A DNA stretch of 64,000 nucleotides from JAVVHH01 sp964235765 (GCA_964235765.1 CAXSDH010000010.1:3086-67085); one strand, 5' to 3'. Positions 31,045 through 39,907 are shown, numbered from the stretch's first letter. The notes: generated by a model from the sequence alone, not told the origin. A program made the numbers and translations.

Positions 31045-31656
31045 ATGCGGTGGGGCTTTGCCGGATCAACCATGCTGCATGCGGCGTTTGGATTGCTGCT
31101 GCTGCCGCCGATGTGGCGCGGCGGCGGCCCGGCTGCCGAGGCGCCCCTCATCGAGGTGGAGCTGATCCAGCAGCAGCCGATGCAGCAAGGGGGTGCCGCG
31201 GCCGAGGCGGCCCCCCCGCCGCCCCTCGACAGTCCGGCACTGGACGCGGGCGGGGATGGCGGCGTGCCCCCGCCCGCAAGCCCGACGCCCCCAGGGCGGC
31301 AAGGATCGCCCGCGGTGAACCTGGGCGATGGCGACCGCAGCCAGGACGACCTTTCCGTCACTGGAGAGAACATCGTGCCACCCGCACCTGACGCGGTGTT
31401 CCGCAACCGGCCGCCGTCCTACCCGCCGGACGCGGCGCGGCGGGGCGCCGAGGGCACGGTGCGTTTGCTGGTCCGCGTCTCCGCGCTTGGCCGGCCGGAC
31501 CAGGTGCTGGTTGCCGGCAGCAGCGGCACGGCCAGCCTGGATCGCGCGGCGCGGGAAGCTGTGCTGTTGTGGCGGTTCCGCCCCGCGCGGGCCGGCGCGA
31601 CCCCCGTGCCTTTCGACTACCAGCTGAATATCCGCTTCACGACAGGAGACCGCTGA
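31045..31656 (+). CDS. TonB-family energy-transducing protein
   Basis: A 203-residue protein with an N-terminal hydrophobic anchor (TMLHAAFGLLLLPPMW), a Pro/Gly-rich periplasm-spanning middle (about 45-110) and a C-terminal TonB domain (YPPDAARRGAEGTVRLLVRV through FDYQLNIRF). TonB couples the proton gradient to outer-membrane receptors. ATG 31045 is used, four bases after the efflux gene; an upstream in-frame codon at 30991 lies inside that gene. No ExbBD is adjacent, and the short anchor lacks the usual SxxxH in an obvious form (S and H appear as STMLH), so the partner is unclear. Confidence 0.82.
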   Translation: MRWGFAGSTMLHAAFGLLLLPPMWRGGGPAAEAPLIEVELIQQQPMQQGGAAAEAAPPPPLDSPALDAGGDGGVPPPASPTPPGRQGSPAVNLGDGDRSQDDLSVTGENIVPPAPDAVFRNRPPSYPPDAARRGAEGTVRLLVRVSALGRPDQVLVAGSSGTASLDRAAREAVLLWRFRPARAGATPVPFDYQLNIRFTTGDR

Positions 31657-32210
31657 TGATCAGGATCGACCGCGTGGTTACCCGCGGCGGCGACGGCGGA
31701 CAGACCTCCCTCGGCGACGGAACGCGCGTGGCGAAAGACGATCTGCGCGTGGAAGCATACGGGACGGTGGACGAGGCCAATGCAGCGCTCGGCCTGTTGC
31801 GTCTGCATGTCGCGGGCGATCCCGAAGTCGACCTCATGCTAGCTCGTATTTTGAACGACCTGTTCGACGTTGGCGCCGACCTGTGCGTGCCGGGCGAGGC
31901 GGGCGACCGCCTGCGAGTGACCGACGCGCCCAGCATTCGGCTCGAGGCGGAGGTGGCCGCCATGAACGCCAGCTTGCCGCCGCTGGGCAGCTTCGTCCTG
32001 CCCGGCGGCACGCCCGGCGCCGCTCATGCCCACCTTGCCCGCACCATTGTCCGGCGAGCCGAGCGCCTCGTGGTGCGGCTCGCGCGTGAGCAAGCGGTGA
32101 ACCCGGCCGTGATCCGGCTGTTGAACAGGTTATCCGACCATCTTTTCGTGCTCGGCCGCCGCCTCAACGCCGGCCAGGACGTGTTGTGGACGCCAGGAGC
32201 GAATCGCTGA
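31656..32210 (+). CDS. Cob(I)alamin adenosyltransferase, PduO type
   Basis: A 184-residue ATP:corrinoid adenosyltransferase that makes adenosylcobalamin. The ATP-binding N-terminus TRGGDGGQTSLGDGTRV, the YGTVDEANAALGL helix and the C-terminal RLSDHLFVLGRRLNA are diagnostic of the PduO family. ATG 31656 overlaps the stop of the TonB-type gene by one base and has AGGAG seven bases upstream. Being one gene group away from B12-dependent metH, it supports a cobalamin-related neighbourhood. Confidence 0.93.
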   Translation: MIRIDRVVTRGGDGGQTSLGDGTRVAKDDLRVEAYGTVDEANAALGLLRLHVAGDPEVDLMLARILNDLFDVGADLCVPGEAGDRLRVTDAPSIRLEAEVAAMNASLPPLGSFVLPGGTPGAAHAHLARTIVRRAERLVVRLAREQAVNPAVIRLLNRLSDHLFVLGRRLNAGQDVLWTPGANR

Positions 32211-33307
32211 TGCCGGATAAGCAACTCGTGGCGCCCGGCCCAGTCGATGGGCGGCCTGACATGCCGCTGCCGCATGATCCTAAAACCGTGTTCCTGGGCG
32301 GCCTGTTTCTGCTCGCTATCCTGACCGCCCTCTTTGTCGCACGAGACGTCATCCTGCCAGTCGCCATCGCTCTGGTTTTAAAGCTGCTCCTGCAGCCGCT
32401 CGTGCGCCAGTTCGAACGGATCCATATCCCGAAGGCACTCGGCGCGCTCGCCAGCCTCGTACTCCTGCTTGGCGTGCTTGGCGGGCTCGGCACCATCCTG
32501 TCGAGCCCGGCCTCCAGGATGATCCGCGACTTCCCGGGAACGTTGACGAAATTGCAGGAGACCGTGGAGCCGCTGAGACATCTGGTGGAGCGGTTGCAGG
32601 GTATGATGGGCAGTGCCGGCCTGGGCGAAAGCGCCATGGCCGACCCGGCTGAAACGTTGAAGGCGAAGGCTAGCAGCATCGTCGGGGCCTTTGCCTCGGG
32701 CGCCAGCAGCTTCGCCTCGCACCTGCTCGAGACGGTGCTGATCCTGTTCTACATGTTGGTGTTCGGCGAAACCTTCATGCGCCGTTTCGTGGAAATCCTG
32801 CCCCGGCTCGGGGACAAGCGGCAGGCGGTGGACATCTCCAACGCGGTGGAACGGGACATCTCGGCCTATCTGCTCACCATCTCGATCATCAATGCCATTG
32901 TTGGCACGGCGTGCGCGGGAGTGATGTGGGCGTTCGGCGTGCCAGGTCCGCTGCTTTGGGGCGTGGTGGCGTTCTGCCTGAACTTCGTGCCGATCCTGGG
33001 CCCGGTCTTCGGCGTGCTGCTGTTCGGGGTGATCGGGCTGGCGACGCTTGGGGCGGCCTGGTCGAGCCTGCTGCCCGCGGCGGCGTACCTCGCGATCCAC
33101 TTTGCCGAGGGCGAGATGATCACGCCGCTGCTGCTGGCCAAGCGTTTCACCTTGAACCCGATCGGCATCATGGTGGGCTTGATCTTCTGGTATTGGATGT
33201 GGGGCATCCAGGGCGCCATCCTTTCGGTGCCGCTACTCGCGATCACCAAGATCGTCTGCGACCGCCTGCGCCCGTTCCGCGCTTTGGGCCACCTGCTCGA
33301 AGGATAG
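32210..33307 (+). CDS. AI-2E family (PerM/TqsA-like) membrane protein
   Basis: A 365-residue inner-membrane protein with about eight hydrophobic segments. Family features include ILPVAIALVLKLLLQPLVRQ near the start, the long amphipathic middle (about 100-170) and the closing GPVFGVLLFGVIGL / FAEGEMITPLLLAKRFTLNP. AI-2E proteins export small molecules or act as Na+/H+ antiporters; the substrate is not predictable. ATG 32210 overlaps the preceding stop (ATGA) and has AGGAG at 32194-32198; an ATG eight codons upstream (32186) is less likely. Confidence 0.87.
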   Translation: MPDKQLVAPGPVDGRPDMPLPHDPKTVFLGGLFLLAILTALFVARDVILPVAIALVLKLLLQPLVRQFERIHIPKALGALASLVLLLGVLGGLGTILSSPASRMIRDFPGTLTKLQETVEPLRHLVERLQGMMGSAGLGESAMADPAETLKAKASSIVGAFASGASSFASHLLETVLILFYMLVFGETFMRRFVEILPRLGDKRQAVDISNAVERDISAYLLTISIINAIVGTACAGVMWAFGVPGPLLWGVVAFCLNFVPILGPVFGVLLFGVIGLATLGAAWSSLLPAAAYLAIHFAEGEMITPLLLAKRFTLNPIGIMVGLIFWYWMWGIQGAILSVPLLAITKIVCDRLRPFRALGHLLEG

Positions 33308-33322
33308 CTGCAACTCTCGCAG

Positions 33323-33341
33323 CGTTGCCGTCATCGCAACG
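33323..33341. terminator. Possible bidirectional stem-loop between convergent genes
   Basis: CGTTGC and GCAACG form a 6-bp stem with a 7-base loop between the stops of the AI-2E gene (plus) and the small exported protein (minus, whose last codon lies in the loop). There is no clear U-run, so terminator function is only suggested by the convergent position. Confidence 0.3.
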
Positions 33342-33783
33342 TTAGGCGGATGCCGTCCGCCGAGCCCTGCAGCCGGGCTCCATGCGTGACGTGGTCCACC
33401 CGGATCTCGACGCCATTTCCGTTCTTCAGCACCTGGCCGCCGATGCCGTTCACCAAGGTCGCCTCTCCAGTCGCAGCGGCGTAGGTGCCGCTGAAGTCCT
33501 GTAAGCGGCGGAGGTTGTAAACGCGCCCGGCGCCGGCCACCCGGGAGAAGCCGATGTCGGCCACGGTCACGCCATTGACGGTGAAACGGTATTGCCGACC
33601 GCCGTAGCGCAAGGTGCCATCACCCCAGGTATAACCGACGCCTAGGGCGGCGCCGCGGGCCGAGATGGAGATCGTGCCCGATGGCGGGCCACTGACGCCG
33701 GGATCGCGCCGTTGCGCCACAGCGGGCGCGGATACTATGGCCGCGCAGCAAGCGAGAAGGGCCAGTCGGCCAGGGCAGGTCAT
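33331..33783 (-). CDS. Small exported beta-rich protein, function unknown
   Basis: A 150-residue protein with a Sec signal peptide (LALLACCAAIVSAPAVAQ, cleavage after AVA). The mature part is rich in alternating beta strands: GYTWGDGTLRYGGRQYRFTV, VYNLRRLQDFSGTYAAATG and NGVEIRVDHVTHGARL. It recalls conserved envelope proteins of Proteobacteria with a YNL...DFxGTY core (DUF1134/EipA-like is a possibility), but I am not sure of the family. It is a single minus-strand gene with AI-2E converging on it. Confidence 0.75.
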   Translation of the reverse strand: MTCPGRLALLACCAAIVSAPAVAQRRDPGVSGPPSGTISISARGAALGVGYTWGDGTLRYGGRQYRFTVNGVTVADIGFSRVAGAGRVYNLRRLQDFSGTYAAATGEATLVNGIGGQVLKNGNGVEIRVDHVTHGARLQGSADGIRLTLR

Positions 33784-33868
33784 GGCGGGTTCCCGTGCAG
33801 TCAGAGTTGATGCTGAACGGCCCGCACCGCAAAACGTTCCGCCACGCGTTCGGTCGACTGGTGCGACG

Positions 33869-34252
33869 CTACAGCCCCGCGTTCAGCGACTTCGGCCAGC
33901 GCGCGGCCCGGTAGCGTTGCTGGGCCGGCGTGGCGGCCGGGTCATCGGCCACGCCCTGCCGCGGCCCGGGCAGCAAAGCTGGGTTCGCCCAGCAGTCGAC
34001 CACGCCCAGGCTCCGCGTGCAAAAGGCGCTGGCCTGCTCCGGCCCATCCCGCGCGGCACAGTAGGTCAGCCCGCGGTCGAGCCGGACGATGGAGCAGTCC
34101 CGCCCAGAGATGGCGGACACGCCGAGATCGACGATGCCGCGCCCGAAAACGACCACGCTGGCCGCCTCCGCCGCGAGCAGCGCGCCCGTGGGTTCGACCC
34201 CGCCGGCGCAGCCCGGCAGCAAAGCCATCACGAACAGCAGGAGACGGTGCAT
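33869..34252 (-). CDS. Small lipoprotein, function unknown
   Basis: A 127-residue protein with a lipoprotein signal: MHRLLLFVMALLPGC, lipobox LPGC with Cys 15. The mature sequence has five further cysteines (DCSIVRLDRGLTYCAARD, FCTRSLGVVDCW), suggesting periplasmic disulfides. I recognise no domain. It is transcribed divergently from the YfgM-like/bamB run, 68 bases away, so the region 34253-34319 probably holds divergent promoters. Confidence 0.7.
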   Translation of the reverse strand: MHRLLLFVMALLPGCAGGVEPTGALLAAEAASVVVFGRGIVDLGVSAISGRDCSIVRLDRGLTYCAARDGPEQASAFCTRSLGVVDCWANPALLPGPRQGVADDPAATPAQQRYRAARWPKSLNAGL

Positions 34253-34319
34253 GCCCCATCATGGCCGTGCCGGATGAAGAAAGAGTTACGGCTGTTTGCC
34301 CTGCCCTTGCCGCGCCGGT

Positions 34320-35051
34320 ATGGTCCGGCCGAACTCCGTGGGGCTGAGTGTGGCTGACATCTTCGATGAGGTGAATGAGGATCTGCGGGCCGACCGGGCG
34401 CGCCAACTGATGAAGCAGTATGGCGGCCTGCTGGTTCTGGCGGTCGTGCTGGTGATTGCAGGCGTGGCCGGCTGGCAGGGCTGGCGCTGGCAGCAAACCA
34501 AGAGGACCGACACGGTCGCTGCCGGCTTCTTGACGGCGATGCGCGACTCAAGCGGCCCCGCCGAGGCCGCAGCTCCCGCCCGCGCCCAGGCGGAAGCCGA
34601 GTTCGCCCGCCTGGCCGTAAGCGGCCCGGAAGGGTATCGCACCCTCTCGCGGCTGCGCGGCGCCGCCCTGCGGGCGAGCGCGGGCGACCTGCCGGGCGCG
34701 CTCGCGCTTTGGGACCAGTTGGCGGCCGATACGGAGGCCGAACCGCAGCTGCGCGACCTCGCGAACCTGCTATGGGTGCAGCATCAAGTCGATGCGGGCG
34801 ACCCTCCCGCCGTTCAGGGCCGTCTGGCGCCGCTCGTTGCCCCGGGAAATCCCTGGCGCCCACTCGCCCTGGAAAGCCAGGCCTGGCTGCTCATCAGAAC
34901 GGGCGAGACCGAAAAGGCGCGCGACCTCCTCCGCCAGCTTTCGACCGACGCCACCTCGCCCGATGGCGCCCGCGCCCGCGCCGGCGGCCTGCTGTCGCGA
35001 ATGGGAGAGCCGGCGCCAGCAGCCCCCGCACCTCCCGGAGCAGGCGGGTGA
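34320..35051 (+). CDS. YfgM-like TPR membrane protein
   Basis: About 243 residues: the cytoplasmic start SVADIFDEVNEDLRADRARQ, one membrane segment (GGLLVLAVVLVIAGVAGW) and a periplasmic TPR region (GDLPGALALWDQLAADTEAE, TGETEKARDLLRQLSTD). YfgM-type proteins are ancillary to SecYEG and periplasmic chaperones, and are often encoded next to bamB and der as here. The start is uncertain: ATG 34320, GTG 34338 and GTG 34350 are all in frame; GTG 34350 gives the usual family start. The stop overlaps bamB by four bases. Confidence 0.83.
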   Translation: MVRPNSVGLSVADIFDEVNEDLRADRARQLMKQYGGLLVLAVVLVIAGVAGWQGWRWQQTKRTDTVAAGFLTAMRDSSGPAEAAAPARAQAEAEFARLAVSGPEGYRTLSRLRGAALRASAGDLPGALALWDQLAADTEAEPQLRDLANLLWVQHQVDAGDPPAVQGRLAPLVAPGNPWRPLALESQAWLLIRTGETEKARDLLRQLSTDATSPDGARARAGGLLSRMGEPAPAAPAPPGAGG

Positions 35052-36367
35052 GCCTGTCGCGCCGCGCGGCGCTGCTCGGGCTGCCGCTCAGCCTTGGGGC
35101 GTGCAGCCTGTTCGACAACTGGTTCGGCGAGACCAAGCCTTCCCTGGCCGGAAAGCGCGAGTCGGTGGTGGCCGTGCGCCGTGGGCTGGATGTCGATGCC
35201 GCCGACCGTCGGGCCATCGTTCTGCCGCCAGCGTTGCCCTTCGCGGAGTGGCCGCAAGCCGGAGGCGGCCCGACCCATGTCGTCGGCCACGTGGCGGTGA
35301 GCGGATTGCAGCCGGGCTGGCGCGCAAGCATCGGCGACGGCGGCGGCTATCGCGCCAAGATCACCGCCCAGCCCGTGGTGTCCGGTGGCCGGGTGTTCAC
35401 CATGGATAGCGACGGCCAGGTCGCCGCCTTCGATGTGGCGACCGGGTCACGCCAGTGGCGGACGGATACACAGGGCGAGAAGGACCGCAGCACCAACCTG
35501 GGGGGCGGCATCGCCGTGATCGGCGGCACTATCTATGCCACCACCGGCCGGGCGGAGGCCTTGTCGCTGGATGCGGCGACAGGTAAAATCGGCTGGCGGA
35601 AGCCGCTGGGCTCCCCGGCCCGGTCCGGCCCGGCGGTGGCCGACGGGCGCCTCTATCTGACCACGCTCGATGACCGGCTGATCGCGCTCAACGCCGCCGA
35701 CGGCGAGCGGGTGTGGGCCTTCCAGGCGGCCACGACCTCCACGACCGTGCTGGCCGGGGCCGCGCCCGCCGTGAGCGACGGCTTCGTGGTGGCCGGCTTC
35801 GGCTCGGGCGACCTCGTGACCGTGCGCGCCGAGAGCGGCGTGCTGGCCTGGAGCGACAGCCTGGCGTCGGCCCGCGGGCGCAACAGCCTGGTGGACCTTT
35901 CGGCCATCCGCGCGCTTCCGGTGCTGGACCGCGGCCGGGTTTATGCCATCGGCGTCGGCGGGCTGCTGGTGGCGCTGGACCTGCGCTCCGGCCGGCGGCT
36001 GTGGGAACGCGAGGTCGGCGGCGGCGAGACGCCGTGGCTGGCCGGCGACTGGCTGTTCGTGCAGACGCTCGAACAATCCTTGGCGGCGATCAACCGCGAC
36101 GACGGGCGGGTCCGCTGGATTCAGGACCTGCCGCGCTGGGACAATCCCGAGAAGCGCCGCGACCCGTTGTTCTGGACCGGCCCGGTGCTTGTGAGCGGCA
36201 AGCTCGTGCTCGCGGGCAGCAGCGAACTGGCGGTTTCGGTGGACCCCATCACCGGGGCCGTGCAGGGCAAGCAAGCGCTCCGCGGCCCGGCCAGCGTGCC
36301 GCCGCTTGCCGCCGCAGGCAGCATGTTCATCGTCACCGACGATGGTACGATCCAGGCCTTCCGTTGA
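35048..36367 (+). CDS. bamB: Outer-membrane assembly lipoprotein BamB
   Basis: A 439-residue PQQ-type beta-propeller lipoprotein of the BAM complex, which inserts beta-barrel proteins into the outer membrane. The signal SLSRRAALLGLPLSLGAC combines a twin-arginine pattern with a lipobox (LGAC, Cys 19). Repeated blades are visible (GQVAAFDVATGSRQW, AEALSLDAATGKIGWR, RLIALNAADGERVW). The start is GTG 35048, overlapping the preceding stop (GTGA). It is followed by der with a 4-base overlap, an order common in Proteobacteria. Confidence 0.92.
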   Translation: MSLSRRAALLGLPLSLGACSLFDNWFGETKPSLAGKRESVVAVRRGLDVDAADRRAIVLPPALPFAEWPQAGGGPTHVVGHVAVSGLQPGWRASIGDGGGYRAKITAQPVVSGGRVFTMDSDGQVAAFDVATGSRQWRTDTQGEKDRSTNLGGGIAVIGGTIYATTGRAEALSLDAATGKIGWRKPLGSPARSGPAVADGRLYLTTLDDRLIALNAADGERVWAFQAATTSTTVLAGAAPAVSDGFVVAGFGSGDLVTVRAESGVLAWSDSLASARGRNSLVDLSAIRALPVLDRGRVYAIGVGGLLVALDLRSGRRLWEREVGGGETPWLAGDWLFVQTLEQSLAAINRDDGRVRWIQDLPRWDNPEKRRDPLFWTGPVLVSGKLVLAGSSELAVSVDPITGAVQGKQALRGPASVPPLAAAGSMFIVTDDGTIQAFR

Positions 36368-37704
36368 CGGCGCTCCCGATCGTCGTCATCGCCGGGCGGC
36401 CCAACGTCGGCAAGTCGACGCTGTTCAACAAGCTGGCCGGGCGGCGCTCGGCGATCGTGTCCGATACGCCCGGCGTCACACGCGACCGCAAGGATGCCGA
36501 GGCGCTGCTGCGCGGCAAGCGGGTCCGGCTGATCGATACGGCGGGGCTGGAGGAATCGGCGCCGGACTCCCTGCCCGGCCGCATGCGCGCCTCCTCCGAG
36601 GCCGCGGTGGCGCAGGCCGACCTGATCGTGTTCGTGGTGGATGCGCGCTCCGGCGTGCTGCCCGCCGACCAGCATTTTGCGGATTGGCTGCGCCGCCAGG
36701 GCCGCCCGGTGCTGCTGGTCGCCAACAAGGCCGAGGGCCGCGCGGGCGCTGCGGCGGCGCTGGAGGCCTACTCGCTCGGCCTCGGCCAGCCGCTCGCGAT
36801 GTCGGCCGAGCACGGCGAGGGCCTCTCGGACCTGATGACGGAGATCGCCGACCGGCTGCCCGAGCAGGTCCCCGAGGACGAGGATGCCGAAAACCGCCCG
36901 CTGAAGCTCGCCATCGTCGGCCGCCCGAACGCCGGGAAATCGACCCTGTTGAACCGGCTGCTGGGCGAGGAGCGCATGATCACCGGGCCGGAGCCCGGCC
37001 TGACGCGCGACGCCGTGGCCGTGATGCTGGCCGATGCGATGGGGCCGATCGAGCTGGTGGACACGGCCGGGCTGCGGCGCAAGGCGCGGGTGGAGTTGCC
37101 GCTCGAGAAGATGTCGGTCAGCGCCAGCATCGAGGCGCTGAAGATGGCCGAGGTGGTGGTGTTGTGCGTCGATGCGGTCGAGGGGCTGCACGAGCAGGAT
37201 CTGCAGATCGGCCGGCTGATCGAGCGCGAGGGCCGCGCCTGCGTGCTGGCGCTCAACAAATGGGACGCGGTGGCGGATCGCGGCGTCACGCGCAAGGACA
37301 TCGGCGAGCGGCTGGAAACCGGCATGGCGCAGATGAAGGGCATCCCGGTGGTGACGTTCTCGGCGCTGACCGGCGCCGGGGTGGACCGGCTGCTGCCGGC
37401 GGTACGGGCGGTGCACGAGACTTGGAACAGCCGAGTCGCGACGGGGGCGTTGAACCGCTGGTTCGAGGGCGCGCTTGAACGGCACGCGCCGCCGCTGGTG
37501 GATGGGCGGCGGCTGAAGCTGCGCTACATCACCCAGGCGAAAGCGCGGCCGCCCACCTTCATCGCGTTCGGCACGCGCGCGGAGCAGACGCCCGACGACT
37601 ATACAAGGTACCTCGTGAACAGCATGCGCGACGAGTTCAAGCTGCCGGGCGTCCCGATCCGGCTGCTGCTGCGCGGCACCAAGAACCCGTTTGCGGAGGA
37701 TTAG
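36364..37704 (+). CDS. der: Ribosome biogenesis GTPase Der (EngA)
   Basis: A 446-residue tandem GTPase needed for 50S subunit maturation. The first G domain has GRPNVGKST, DTPGVTRDR, DTAGLE and NKAE; the second (from about residue 180) has GRPNAGKST, DTAGLRR and NKWD; a C-terminal KH-like domain ends GTKNPFAED. The start is TTG at 36364, overlapping the bamB stop (TTGA); homology begins at LPIVVIAGRPNVG, so a longer upstream frame inside bamB is excluded. Confidence 0.95.
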   Translation: MTALPIVVIAGRPNVGKSTLFNKLAGRRSAIVSDTPGVTRDRKDAEALLRGKRVRLIDTAGLEESAPDSLPGRMRASSEAAVAQADLIVFVVDARSGVLPADQHFADWLRRQGRPVLLVANKAEGRAGAAAALEAYSLGLGQPLAMSAEHGEGLSDLMTEIADRLPEQVPEDEDAENRPLKLAIVGRPNAGKSTLLNRLLGEERMITGPEPGLTRDAVAVMLADAMGPIELVDTAGLRRKARVELPLEKMSVSASIEALKMAEVVVLCVDAVEGLHEQDLQIGRLIEREGRACVLALNKWDAVADRGVTRKDIGERLETGMAQMKGIPVVTFSALTGAGVDRLLPAVRAVHETWNSRVATGALNRWFEGALERHAPPLVDGRRLKLRYITQAKARPPTFIAFGTRAEQTPDDYTRYLVNSMRDEFKLPGVPIRLLLRGTKNPFAED

Positions 37705-37705
37705 C

Positions 37706-38263
37706 ATGCAGCGTGCGTTGACCGCCCTGGCGCTCGCCGCCGCGCTCGCCGGCCCAGCGGCAGCACAGCCGGCCCGCACGCCGGCCCCATCCGCCTCCGC
37801 CGCCCCCGCCGAGCCGCAGCGCACCACGGCCACCTTCGGCGATTGGACGCTGCGCTGCCAGCGGCCGGAAACCGGACCGCAAAGCTGCGAGGTCGGCCAG
37901 ACCCTGTTCGACAAAACGCAGCCCGTGGCGCAGACCGCCATCGGCCGGCCTTCCCGCAACGAGCCGCTGCGGCTCACCGTGCTGGTGCCCGTCAACGTGA
38001 GCCTTTCCAGCGGAGTCCGCATGCTCGGGGGCGAGAGCGAGGCCGGAGGGCCGTTGCTCGAGCTGGCCTGGCGACGCTGCGTTCCGGCCGGGTGCCTGGC
38101 CGACGCGCCCGTGACGGACGAGGCGTTGCGCCGCATCCGCGCCCGGACCGAGAATGCCCGGCTGGTGTTCCAGGACAGCGCGGGGCGCGAGGCCGTGCTG
38201 CCCTTCTCGCCTCGCGGCCTGCCCCAGGCGATGGACGCGCTCGCCAAAGACGATCAACGCTGA
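37706..38263 (+). CDS. IalB-like (invasion-associated locus B) exported protein
   Basis: A 185-residue protein with a signal peptide (LTALALAAALAGPAAAQP) and the IalB domain: FGDWTLRCQRP, QSCEVGQTLFDK, RLTVLVPVNVSLSSGVRM and RRCVPAGCLADAPVTDE. Four cysteines are placed as in the family. IalB-domain proteins are periplasmic in most alphaproteobacteria and the invasion name is historical; function unknown. ATG 37706 is supported by GGAGG at 37695-37699. It overlaps or abuts the mazG start. Confidence 0.87.
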   Translation: MQRALTALALAAALAGPAAAQPARTPAPSASAAPAEPQRTTATFGDWTLRCQRPETGPQSCEVGQTLFDKTQPVAQTAIGRPSRNEPLRLTVLVPVNVSLSSGVRMLGGESEAGGPLLELAWRRCVPAGCLADAPVTDEALRRIRARTENARLVFQDSAGREAVLPFSPRGLPQAMDALAKDDQR

Positions 38264-38268
38264 AGGCC

Positions 38269-39069
38269 TTGACCGTAGAGGCTGAGCGCCAACTCGCCCG
38301 CCTGCTCGCCGTCATGGCGGCCTTGCGCGATGCCGAGAATGGCTGCCCCTGGGATCAGAGGCAAACCTTCGACACGATCGCACCCTATACGATCGAGGAG
38401 GCCTACGAGGTGGCCGACGCCATCGCGCGGCGGGACATGGCCGATCTGCCGGACGAGTTGGGCGATCTGCTGTTCCAGGTCGTCTATCATGCGCGCATGG
38501 CCGAGGAGGCCGGGCAATTCGGGTTCGCCGAGGTCGCGCAAGCGATCGCCGACAAGATGATCCGGCGCCATCCCGCCATCTTCCCGCAAGGCCAGCCGGG
38601 CGGTGGGCTGGGCTGGGAGGAGCAGAAACGCGCGGAACGGCGGGGGCGGCAGCGCGCGGGAGTGTTGGACGGCATTCCAGTGGGGTTGCCCGCCCTCACC
38701 CGCGCACTCAAGATCACTGCCCGGGCTGGGGCCGTCGGGTTCGATTGGGCGGATGCCGAGCTGGTACTGGCGAAGCTCGAGGAAGAAATCGCGGAGGTGC
38801 GGGCCGAGTTGCCCGGCGCCGATCCAGAGCGGCTGGCCGACGAGGTTGGTGACGTGCTGTTCGTGGCGGCCAACCTCGCGCGCAAGCTGGGCCTCGATCC
38901 GGAGGCCTGCCTTCGTCAGGCGAACGACAAGTTCAGCCGCCGCTTCGAGGAGGTCGAGCGCCGGGTCGCGCGGGACGGGCTGACGCTGGCCGATGCGGGC
39001 CTGGAAGCGATGGAGGCGCATTGGACCGCTGTGAAGCGCACCGAACGCCTGCCTGGCGCGGACGAATAG
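38269..39069 (+). CDS. mazG: Nucleoside triphosphate pyrophosphohydrolase MazG
   Basis: A 266-residue cytoplasmic enzyme hydrolysing NTPs to NMP and PPi. Two MazG domains: the first with CPWDQRQTFDTIAPYTIEEAYE and DELGDLLFQVVYHARMAEE (the EExxE...ExxD metal site), the second with EEEIAEVRAEL and DEVGDVLFVAANLARKLG. Length is close to the E. coli protein (263). The TTG at 38269 is preferred; CTG at 38260, overlapping the preceding stop, would add three residues. Confidence 0.92.
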   Translation: MTVEAERQLARLLAVMAALRDAENGCPWDQRQTFDTIAPYTIEEAYEVADAIARRDMADLPDELGDLLFQVVYHARMAEEAGQFGFAEVAQAIADKMIRRHPAIFPQGQPGGGLGWEEQKRAERRGRQRAGVLDGIPVGLPALTRALKITARAGAVGFDWADAELVLAKLEEEIAEVRAELPGADPERLADEVGDVLFVAANLARKLGLDPEACLRQANDKFSRRFEEVERRVARDGLTLADAGLEAMEAHWTAVKRTERLPGADE

Positions 39070-39082
39070 ACGACGGCAACTC

Positions 39083-39907
39083 TCAGGCGTCGGCGAACAG
39101 CGTGGCGCGGAGGTCGGCCCAGCTTGCCTGGTCCGGCGCGCAGATCAGGCCGCCGTCGGATTGCGCCGGGCTATAGGGGGCGCCGTCCAGCTTGGCCGAA
39201 TACCCCCCGGCTTCCCGGTGCAGCAGCCAGCCCGGCGCGTGGTCCCAGGGCAGCAGGCGGTTGAACACCACGAAATGGCAATGCCCGGCAGCCAGCATCC
39301 GGTATTGGTGGGCGGCGCAGCGGTAGTCCCAGGCCCCGGCGACCCTTGGCAAGCGGGCACAAACCTCGCTGCGCCGCGGTTCCGGCATGTAGCGCCAGGA
39401 TACGCTGCCGGACATGGCGGCCGCGGCCGCGGGTCCGGCCACCCGAAGCCGGGTGCGGGCGCCCCCGGCCGTTTCGAGCCAGGCCCCCTGCCCCAGCAAC
39501 GCCGTCGCCGTATCGTCGCCGACCGGGTCGTGGATGATCGCGCCGACGACCGCGCCCCGTCGCACCGCGGCCACCATGGTTCCGAACAGGGGCAACCCGG
39601 CGCAAAAATTGGCGGTGCCGTCGATCGGGTCCAGGATGAAGCAAAGTTCCGCGTCGCCGATCGCCTCGAGCAGCGCCGGGTTGCGGGATGCGGCCTCCTC
39701 GCCCACGACGACGCAACCGGGAAACAGCCGCTGCAGGCCGGTGGTCAGCCGCGCTTCCGCTGCCTCGTCGGCGACGGTGACCAGGTCGAGCGGACCCGAC
39801 TTCACCTGGATGTCCGCCGGCGCCAGGTTGCGGAAGCGCGGCATGATCTCGGCCCGCGCGACGGCACGGACAAGCTGCACCACCTCCGCCAGCTCGGCGT
39901 TGCCCAT
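39083..39907 (-). CDS. Inositol-monophosphatase family phosphatase (possibly HisN-like)
   Basis: A 274-residue Mg-dependent, Li-sensitive-type phosphatase. Metal and catalytic motifs: VVGEEAA (E70-E71), LDPIDGTANF (93-101) and WDHAPGWLL (221-229, aspartate 222). Family members act on inositol phosphate, histidinol phosphate or PAP; sequence alone does not decide. It lies immediately downstream of hflX (stop and start separated by no bases), so it belongs to the hfq-hflX transcript. The mazG stop faces it 13 bases away. Confidence 0.88.
   Translation of the reverse strand: MGNAELAEVVQLVRAVARAEIMPRFRNLAPADIQVKSGPLDLVTVADEAAEARLTTGLQRLFPGCVVVGEEAASRNPALLEAIGDAELCFILDPIDGTANFCAGLPLFGTMVAAVRRGAVVGAIIHDPVGDDTATALLGQGAWLETAGGARTRLRVAGPAAAAAMSGSVSWRYMPEPRRSEVCARLPRVAGAWDYRCAAHQYRMLAAGHCHFVVFNRLLPWDHAPGWLLHREAGGYSAKLDGAPYSPAQSDGGLICAPDQASWADLRATLFADA

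Noticed and set aside
36121..38247. Open frame of 708 codons on the minus strand opposite der and the IalB gene
   Set aside because: Antisense to a conserved essential GTPase; no recognisable domain.
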